Below, piece after piece: positions 55,918 through 64,000 of a stretch of 64,000 nt of DNA. The position numbers and the translations under genes are program-made. Positions within the stretch are counted from its first letter, which is position 1; every line of letters begins with the position of its first letter. The notes beneath the pieces are model-generated. The model saw only the letters and a program-made list of their open reading frames with translations. It did no database searches and was not told where the DNA came from. Origin of the DNA: Poecilobothrus nobilitatus (Eukaryota; Arthropoda; Insecta; Diptera; Dolichopodidae); contig OX352773.1 in NCBI GenBank assembly GCA_947095535.1, positions 89,996,670 through 90,060,669 on the forward strand, read 5' to 3'.

Positions 55918-58185
55918 ATGTCAGTCAACTTTACAATTAATTTTTGTAATATTAGAGATTTAGCGAGCAATTTCCAATCAGTTGAAGCTCACCTACAATC
56001 AGAAAGACCAGCTATATAAGCCCTAAGCGAAACTCAGGTTATAGGCGATGATACTAATTATAGTATCAACGGCTATACTTTAGTTCCGCTTTTTATTTCT
56101 CATCGAGGTGTCACTTTATATATACATTCCGACGTAGCTTTTAACTCTCTTCTCGATATTAAAAGCTTCAACCCAATTTTCCATTATCTGAAAGTCCGAG
56201 TTGAAATTGCTACAATCTTTTTCTATTTTATTTACAGATCTCCCCAAGCCAACGAGCTAGAAACAACTATGATCATTGAAAAACTATCCGACGATATTAA
56301 TAAAATTTTGGAAAAAAATCTAAAAAATCTAAAAAATATTAGATAGCCGTCGCCGGGGATTTTAATGACCATAACAAAAACTGGTTCCATTTCTCTAGTC
56401 ACAACTCAGCGGAAGGCAAGCAAGTTGAACTATTTTCAAACTTATTCCAACTTTCTCAACTTGTTAAGAGCCCTACTAGAATTTCAGACAGTGACATTCA
56501 CAACGAGCATCTTTTGGATCTGTTCCTGACCACAAAACCAGAAAAATATATCATTTCTGTTAGCTCTCCAATTGGGGGCTTTGATCATTGCCTTGTCAAA
56601 ACAAGCTTTGCAACAACAAATACATCGGCCAGTCAAAATCATATTCCTAAAAGACTAGTTTGGCACTACAACAGGGCTGACTGGATTGGTCTGAACAATT
56701 TTTTGGCTGACTTTGATTGGTCGATGTGTTTCCGTCACAGAAACGTTGATTTTGCTACAGAAGCCATTAGTAAAATTATTATGCTAGGTATGAAACTCTT
56801 CATACTCAGCTCTTTTAAACCGTTTAAACCAAGTTCCAAGCAATGGTTTAATGACATCTGTAGCAATGTAATCGAATCTAAAGAGAAGCATTTTAAAAAG
56901 TACAAGCCCAATGTATCTGAGTCCTCACTTGCGGGCTATTAAGCGTCTAGGAAAAATTGCGCAATCTTTTCGCATTCTCATTTTCGACTGGTAAATATCC
57001 CAGCCAATGGAAAGTTCCACACGTTTCTCCAATTCCAAATAAAGGTGACAAAAGCGACCCTTCAAACTACCGACCAATCGCCATTACTTCGGTCCTCTCC
57101 AAAATTATGGAAATTTTGGTAAACAAAAGGTTTTTGAGATACCTGAATAGCTCGCGTATTTTAAACGATCGCAAATACGGCTTTCGCAGTCATCGATCTA
57201 CTGGCGATCTTTTAACTTGTCTCTGCGAGAAACTACAATTCCAGCATTCATTATTCTGGTGAATCTGAGGTTGTAGCTCTCGACATCTCAAAGGCCTTTG
57301 ATCTAGTATGGCATTCTGCTCTTCTGAGCAAATGTCAGGCAATTGGGTTGGTCTGTGCATGGATTGAGGATTTTCTTTCGAATCGTCGTATTCGTATTCT
57401 TCTCGACAGTTTTATGTCTGACACTCATAAAATAAATGCTGGCGTTTCACAAGGCTCTGCCTTATCTCCCACTCTCTTCTTAATTTTTATTAACGACCTA
57501 CTCAGTTCTACCTTCAATCCAATCCATAGTTTACCGATGACAGCAGTCTGGTGGCATTTTATAATTTTTTAAAAAAATCGAATGCTACTTCAACCGCAAT
57601 CCGTTTAAAAGGGGAAATTATGGATAGTTTAGTTAACCACGACCTAGCAAAATAGCTGATTGGGGTGTTAAAAACAGAGTTGAGTTCAACACTTCCAAAA
57701 CTCAAAGCTGTCAGATCTCTTGCAAAAGAGATCAATCCATACCAATTCTACGGTTCGAAGGGGAAAATATACAGAGGCCTGCAAATTTAAACATTTTAGG
57801 CATTCAGCTTAATTAAAAAATATTGTGGAGTGAGCATATTTTTAATATAGCGAAAAAAGCTGCCAAATGTTTAGGTTTTCTTTTTCGCTGGAAAGCTTAT
57901 TTTTTCCCTAGTGATCTGGCCAAAATCTATAAAGCATATATTCGACCTAAGATGGAGTATAATTCTCACATATGGGCTGGCGCTGCTCAAACATTATTAG
58001 GTTACCTGGACAAAATCCAAAATCGCGTCTTACGCCTGATTTGCAACACAAAACAATAACAATTTGCAACTTTTCAAAACGAACCTATTCAGGTTCGTCT
58101 CCAATTTACCCGCCCTTTCTCCTTTATATTCATCAAACCTACAATAATTTTTTAAAAAGGAAAACTTTCCTAGAGTTTGGTTAGC
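55918..58185 (+). pseudogene. Second LINE ORF2 (endonuclease and reverse transcriptase) with internal deletion
   Basis: The endonuclease begins MSVNFTINFCNIRDLASNFQ and includes LSETQV, YRSPQANE, AVAGDFNDHN, LDLFLTTKPEKYIISVSSP and GGFDHCLV (usual SDH changed to FDH). It is broken by stops at about 56019 and 56344. After YxASRKNCA (about 56940-56965) some hundred or more codons of the linker are missing and the text resumes at LFAFSFSTGKYPSQWKVP. The polymerase shows NYRPIAITSVLSKIMEIL, VALDISKAFDLVWHSALL, AGVSQGSALSPTLFLIFINDL and FTDDSSL in place of FADD, then CLGFLFRWKAYF, IYKAYIRPKMEYNSHIW and LDKIQNRVLRLIC. This is a different lineage from the 48228 element. Dead copy. Confidence 0.78.
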
Positions 58186-58224
58186 GGGTAAAAAAAAAAA
58201 AAATTCAATTGTAACTGTAGTATT

Positions 58225-58570
58225 TTTGCACAGCTAAACAAATAGTAAGAAAATAATTCATTCCACCCACCTTAAATCTAACTTTCTCTACCAACCCTTT
58301 GAGCTTTAACAGTACAATGATGTTACATCCCAGTTCGCTACACCAGATAGGGCTCTGTTAGTAGTTTTCTAATAAACATATATAAATATTATAATATTCT
58401 TACACAGCTGAATGAACAGCAATTAATAATTAATAATAAGTTAATCCCACTCATCTTAAATCTACCTTTTTCTACCCACTCTTTGAACCCTAACAGTGCA
58501 AAGATCTTATACCTAAGACCATTACACCAGATAGGGCTCTGTTAGCCCTTTTCTAATAAACATATATAAA
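58225..58570 (+). repeat. Two tandem copies of a LINE 3' UTR-like unit
   Basis: cacagct...cccac(c/t)...cttaaatct, then ccctttgagc/ctctttgaac, then caccagatagggctctgtta and ttttctaataaacatatata occur twice (from about 58230 and 58403). Each ends in an AATAAA-containing segment. They follow the second LINE directly and are probably its duplicated 3' end. Confidence 0.6.
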
Positions 58571-58879
58571 GATTTTTACCTACCTATTCGGGCTTTGAAG
58601 CGGTATACAGTAGGTTATTGTTTTCAAAATTTTTTATTCATAAAAATTCAAAAAAAAGAAAAAATTATAAGAAAAAAACTAGACAAGATTTGAACCAGGG
58701 TATTTTATCTGATTTTTTCTTATTTTTGTCTTTTATTTGCTAATTCTCAATTTAACCATTGTATTTTTGCAGAGTACAAGAAGAGAAAACATAATAAGGA
58801 AAAAACCCACCCAACCACAACAATCCAAACACTTGTTTTGGTTTTATAAATAACTTAAAGTTTGAACCAGGATCCTTGA

Positions 58880-59480
58880 AAACTCCCTATTTTTAAATGT
58901 GTATATCTCATGTTCTGTTTATTATTTTTTCAATCTAAAAACGTATTTTGACAGGCTTTTCTTTTACCTTTGTAATTCAATATTAAAATTGTACAATTTT
59001 TTTAAATTTGGTATTTAAGTTTACCGTTATGTAAAAACCAAATTTTGTATGATTTTTCTACCGGCACGCTTTTTTACAGGGACTCGTAATTTTAAGGTAA
59101 GAAAGAACTTTTAGAATTAGTATAAGTTTCCTCAGAAATTTTTTTTGTATCACCCACTGTTTAAGAGCTATTAGGGGTTAAAATTTGTCAATTTGATATT
59201 TTTAGAGATATGTAACTTAGGCCCCTGTACAAATTTTTCTTCGGCAAGACTTAAAAATTTAAGCTTTAGTAATATATATTTACGTGTGTTAACGGTTTTT
59301 CTTAGTTATATAGGGTTCTGGACTTACTGCCTCTCAAAATTACAAAAAAGTCCTATTTTCACATTTTTTCTTCTATGAAATTTTGAAATTTTGATGCATG
59401 TCACAATTCTACACAGTTTGTATTATCTTTTGGAAATGTGCGCTTTTAAAAACCATTTGTTTACATTCTACCTTGTTTTT
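58880..59480 (-). repeat. Family 2 repeat, copy h, truncated
   Basis: From aaaactccctatttttaaatg through taggcccctgtacaaattt and tacgtgtgttaacggttttt to gcgcttttaaaaaccatttg / tttacattctaccttg. The gtccgtctg end is missing. Confidence 0.58.
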
Positions 59481-60419
59481 TTTTAAATCAATTCAAATAT
59501 TAAAAGTTTTTAAGCGGAAAGATACAAATAACGAGATGAAATTTTAAATGGTTTTAATGGTTATATTTTTTGTATTGTTTTAAAATAGTAAAATTTTTTT
59601 CTGTATGTATAGATAATAACTATAAGGATTATAATTTATCTTTTGTAGAATTTTAAACTTGATTGGTTTGCAAAATCATTGAAGCCAAAAATGTCAATTT
59701 TCTCGTTATTTTCTGTCAATATCAGAAAGAAAAGATATTTTTTTCTTGTTTTTTATTGTATATAAGTAAATTATATTAGATACTTTATTTGCCATATATA
59801 TATATGATATTACCCATGTATGAATAGATACAAATAAGTAACTATATGGTGGAAATATACATAACTTTTATTAGTCAATAAAAATCATACTTTTCTAAAA
59901 TACATAATATATACTCGTAAAGTTCATAAAAATAAATTTATGATAAAATGATAGAAGAAATCACCGAAGAAATTGATATAAAAATTTAAATGTTGGATAC
60001 TCGTTTTATTTCAAATTTACTTTATTTTAGGACATACTATAGATATATTATAGATATTTATGTCAACACTTAAGAAACTTTTTAAGTGTTTTTTTCTGTT
60101 TATTTTTTGAAATTTATGGAATTTAATATTTGCTGGAATTTAAAAGTTGAAGATTTTGCAAAACGATGGACAAAATCATCAAAAAATATTGTACTCAACA
60201 CCTTTGTGTGCAACTTTAAATCACTGAAAGTACCATCTCGATTTTAAAATATTAAAATTTGTCTAAAAAACTAAAGATTAATTTTAAATTAACTCTTATT
60301 AAATCTACTGCAGTTGCAGACCTTTATGTTTCAGTAAATGGTTTTTATTTCTTTATTGACATTAGATATCTTTTAATCCCATTTCCGCAATTTCGTACGT
60401 ACTAAGGGGTATTTACTAT
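59481..60419. other. AT-rich spacer
   Basis: No gene or repeat-family match recognised. Confidence 0.4.
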
Positions 60420-61110
60420 GTTACGACAAAATTTTATATTGGAAATTTTAGAAAATTTAGTTCGACTTTTTTTTTTTGCTTTTTACGTGCTCTTTTCACC
60501 TTAATTTGACATATAATTAACGTTATTCTTAGGTGTTTTATGTTGCCTTTTTGAGGTATATCTGTTATAGGTGCAAGATTTCGTATGATTTTATTTCTAA
60601 AATTTACTTGCAAATATTTATGTTCATTAAGCTTAATTTTCCATTTTTTGGTTTTTAGGAAGAGTTTATCACATACTTTTTGTAATTTATCTTTAGCCCC
60701 GTCAATTTGAAGCACTGCTGCTATTATTGTAGTATAGTAATTTATTACTGCCATTATTGTAGTCTGTTTATTTTATTTAATTTTTAATCGGTTGTAAGAA
60801 TGAGATCGTATTTACATAATATCTAGTTAATATTTTTGTTAGCTTATAAACTTCGTGCCAAACTCTATTAAATGTTTGATTTACAACTAGAGAGATTGTA
60901 GACTATATTTGTTCATCTAACTTGAGTTTTTGCAATTATATATATAATATTCCGCCTTGGTCAATTCAATGTTTTTCTCTAAAACCAAACTGATAGTTTG
61001 GAATTACATATATTTTTATTTTTTTATTAACGGTTTAATTCTTTGTAATAGTAGTTTCTCGAAGATTTTGACAATATCGGTAAAAGTGACCTTATGACGG
61101 TTTTTTATAG
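60420..61110 (-). pseudogene. Jockey-type LINE reverse transcriptase fragment
   Basis: Minus strand from about 61090: DIVKIFEKLLLQRIKPLIKK, then in another frame IPNYQFGFREKH.IDQ, i.e. the early fingers region of the polymerase. After a gap the frame 60754-60434 gives LQKVCDKLFLKTKKWKIKLN, HKYLQVNFRNKI and IPQKGNIKHLRITL, the region after the catalytic YADD in jockey-type enzymes. The central palm with YADD is missing and several stops are present, so the copy is deleted and dead. Confidence 0.62.
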
Positions 61111-62542
61111 ACATTTTCTATAAAAAGAAAGGGCAAAAGAATAGCTATTTTTTCCGCGCGAAAAAGATACCGTTATGTAATGGGAAAATTAATGGAACTG
61201 AAAAAATGAATTTTTAACTTTTTTGAGGTTTGTCCCAAAACTATATGATATCTTTCAACCAGATACATATCTGTAGAAAGCTCGTCATTAGACCTTTTAG
61301 ATAAGCGTAAAATGTTATCAATAACTAAGTTAGTTAGAAAGATACAATAAAAAATATGAAGGGTAAATTTGAACTTTGAAGCGCTTTTTGCCGCCTTGAA
61401 AGCCTATTTGCCTCCTCAACCAAAAGCTCGCTAAACGTGTTTAATCATGTCTAAGCATTTTTATATAAAAGTTTGAAACTGATCCGACACAGGACCTAAA
61501 CTAAAGATTAGCTTAAACTTTTAACAAATAATATTGGAATTTTAGTTTTAAACAATTATCCAATGATGTTCTAGTTTCAATCTATAGTTTTATCTATATT
61601 ATCATATCATTCATAAATGTTATGATTTCTGTGCATAATTCATAAGAAAAATTTTAGGGCCTTACGTACTGCATATAAAATGGTTATAAAAAAGTATTGA
61701 ATATAATTAAAATGAAGACTTCGAATTTTTTGTTGCACTCTACCAATTTTTAATATATTTTCAACTGATTTCTCTGTATTAAGAAAAAAAAAGTCTGAAG
61801 ATCAAGATCTTCCTAAAGATCTTTCATTCATCTTCATACTATTGAAAACTCATTTTATTTAAAGTCTTACCTATAGTTTTTGAAAACGAATCTAAATTAT
61901 AAATGAGATTGTTTGAGATTTGTTACTGAAGATCATCAGTAATTTTGAGTTTTTAACTATTAATTTCTTTTTTAATTTTTAACCTTTAAACAATTGAAAT
62001 AAATGAAGAAAAAGCTGAAAGGAAAATTGATGAATATTTTTTTCTGTGTTTTATTTAAAATTAAAAATACAAAGACAAAATTAAAAAAAAAAATAAGAAA
62101 AACCACATAAATTATTTTTGTATACACCGACTCATCCTGTTACACTGCCTTAAGGCTTTTTTAAGTTTATCATTTTTGTTAAAATATACGTGTATGTTTA
62201 TAAAGATAATAAAATCATAAATGTTGTAAAATCATCTCTATTGTATGAACCCATAATATACTTCAACATGTAGTATACAATACAAATAAATTCAGTGGTT
62301 ATACACTTTATGGATACCAATGGATGGTCATATAAACAAATCTTTTTCTTAGTGTCTTTTATATGTTTTCTATTTTCTTCTATGATCTAAGCCATAATTG
62401 TGCAATATATCATTTCTGCATTTAAATTTGATGTATGGTAGCTAGATTTATGCTAGTTAGCTTTCTTTCTTTTAAAAATCAATCAATTTTATTTTAGTTT
62501 TTTAGTTACATTTTCCGGGTGAAAAAATACTTTTTAAGTAGT
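61111..62542. other. Spacer, partly less AT-rich
   Basis: 61120-61500 has mixed composition (ttttccgcgcgaaaaagata, gcgctttttgccgccttgaa, actgatccgacacaggacct) and may be an unrecognised repeat. The remainder is AT-rich. No gene seen. Confidence 0.35.
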
Positions 62543-62775
62543 CATTTTTTTCCTAAGGAAAGTTGGAATCTTCTAAAGACACCATGAATATACCCTTAGT
62601 ATTACCCTCAAATTATTACTGATTAAATCCAACTTTAGCCAATATAATGGTATGAAACCTCTATCTGCCAACGTAGTATTATATTGGCTAAAGAGTAGAG
62701 ATGAGGGAGCATATGATAGGGATGCGAAAACTTTGATGAGTGAGTGAAACTGTAAGGGAACAATGAAAAGTTCTT
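62543..62775 (+). repeat. ATT-associated dispersed repeat, copy d (without ATT expansion)
   Basis: tcctaaggaaagttggaatc, ttctaaagacaccatgaata, aactttagccaatataatgg, tattggctaaagagtagaga and gtgagtgaaactgtaaggga align with 49487-49710 in order. The tandem units and ATT run that follow elsewhere are absent. Confidence 0.62.
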
Positions 62776-63233
62776 CTATAATTCAAAATACTTTAAAACA
62801 TCACTGCATATAAAATATACTCTATTTTATAGAAAAAAATTTTATTATCTTATATTTGTTGTTTTTTACTAAATGTTTTTTTTTTATATTTTATTATTTG
62901 CAATTCGCTAAAAGACATGACAGAATACCTTGTAATGTTGTAAAAAAACATAAAGAGAAAAAAAGAGACAAAATACAAATGAAATTATATTATCTGTTTA
63001 TAATATGATAGAAAGGTAATAATATTCTAAAACAGAAAGGGCCAGATTTAATCTAAAGAATATGTATGATCTGTTTTTGAATTTTGTAAATGTAAAAGAA
63101 CATGTATATTTAATTTTAATCTGAATTTTAAATGGAAAATTTTATAATAACAAAAATATTAATACATATATTTTATTGCTTTACTATAATTTTGTTATTA
63201 TAATATATATATAAACACATATACACGCATATC
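62776..63233. other. AT-rich spacer
   Basis: No gene recognised. Confidence 0.4.
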
Positions 63234-63821
63234 ACAGAAAACGCAAACGCAATTGCGACGAAAATAAATCAGATCCGTAAGTATTCCATTCGCAATCATT
63301 TTAACTATACTTGAAAATTCATAACAAAAGCGAAGCGGTAACATTTTTTAACATTTAAAATTATAAAAAAATATAATCGCATATTTATTTTACATAATAT
63401 TTATGTTAGTTGTGTACAACACAATTTTATATTTTACTAATTCTATAGTAGTCGGTGCGCGTAGCTGCGCTCGTCAGTAAATAAAACATATGGGTTTTTA
63501 ATTAAAGATATCGGTTAACAAATTCCAAGTCTGTTAATAGAGTCACCTCCACTGTCAAAAACCAACACAAATACAAAATTTGAAGTCAATTGGTGAAATC
63601 GTTTTTATTTTAGAGCAAAAAATTTTAAATATTCTAAGGTTAAAATTTTTTTCTATTCTAATAAATAATTAAAATTTTGAAAAATCACTACCTATAGAAA
63701 AAAAGAAATATGAACCCACAATAAAATAACTGCGTATAGGAAATGTCAAAAATTTTCAAATCAAATATATGATTCGCGTTTGGAATGCGTTTTCTGTTGC
63801 TATTGCATTTTCGTTTTCTTT
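63234..63821. mobile_element. Candidate inverted-repeat DNA element
   Basis: cagaaaacgcaaacgcaatt gcgac on the left resembles the reverse complement of the right end (gttgctattgcattttcgtt ttctttg): about 25 of 30 positions agree. The interior includes aaagcgaagcggtaac and cggtgcgcgtagctgcgctc. No coding frame or clear target duplication, so this is tentative. Confidence 0.35.
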
Positions 63822-64000
63822 GATAGGCATGATAAAATTCTCAATTTTATGTGCTTTGAACAAATTTTATTTTTACAATTAATTTTTAAAATTTCTGTGA
63901 TGTGCAGTTTAACAAGTTCTTCTAACTAATTTAAATCTGTTTATGTTAACATACATATAGAATTATACAATTTTATCCTAAACTTATATAATAATATTAT

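Noticed and set aside
1..64000. Bacterial, phage or symbiont origin
   Set aside because: No gene clusters or ribosome-binding sites; intron, SINEs, LINEs and a gustatory receptor show insect nuclear DNA.

Overview
This is eukaryotic nuclear DNA from an insect, most likely a true fly (Diptera, probably Brachycera). By eye it is about four-fifths A+T. It has no operons or bacterial-style gene packing. The fly assignment rests on two things. Several repeat families carry a cassette (a 'tatacccg' terminal hairpin, 'gagtcgatt(a/t)a(g)c(c/g)atgt', then 'ccgtccgtccg') that I associate with DINE-1/Helentron-type elements of flies. The one host gene is an insect gustatory receptor. The species is not identifiable from this window.

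The only convincing host gene is a two-exon gustatory receptor on the + strand (exon 1 19326-20372, exon 2 21758-21943; 410 codons). The last transmembrane helix and the YTTTLVQF signature lie in a small second exon. The 1.4-kb intron is a repeat trap: a tRNA-type SINE sits 18 nt after the splice donor, followed by seven copies of a ~97-bp satellite and a second SINE in the opposite orientation.

The rest is mobile-element debris in AT-rich sequence. (1) Seven copies of one tRNA-derived SINE (5661, 20391, 21446, 22167, 26047, 28450, 31164). (2) Helentron-like non-autonomous elements: a long family (7003-8410, 12093-15252, 37483-39070), a shorter relative (1-784, 9247-9577, 10797-10936, 12943-14725, 40817-41360) and a third variant (15819-16140, 17640-18505). 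One short element is nested in a long one with a recoverable empty site. (3) A ~0.7-1-kb family (1671, 25295, 28027, 36311, 44120, 46732, 54482, 58880) that shares its internal core, but not its ends, with the long Helentron family. (4) LINE relics: a nearly full-length CR1-like element with a PHD-finger ORF1 and an endonuclease/reverse-transcriptase ORF2 (48228-54275), a second LINE (55918-58570), and fragments at 22480, 39430, 44262 and 60420. (5) An ATT-microsatellite-associated repeat family (4115, 35325, 49487-50400, 62543). (6) MITE-like inverted-repeat elements (2731-3101, 16654-16799, 42491-42600 and possibly 63234-63821).

I see no new multi-gene system. The observations most worth checking are the repeat-invaded receptor intron, the non-cloverleaf fold conserved in the SINE heads, the nested Helentron insertion, the end-swapped repeat families, and an unusually long unexplained reading frame (788-1147) ending at a Helentron boundary.
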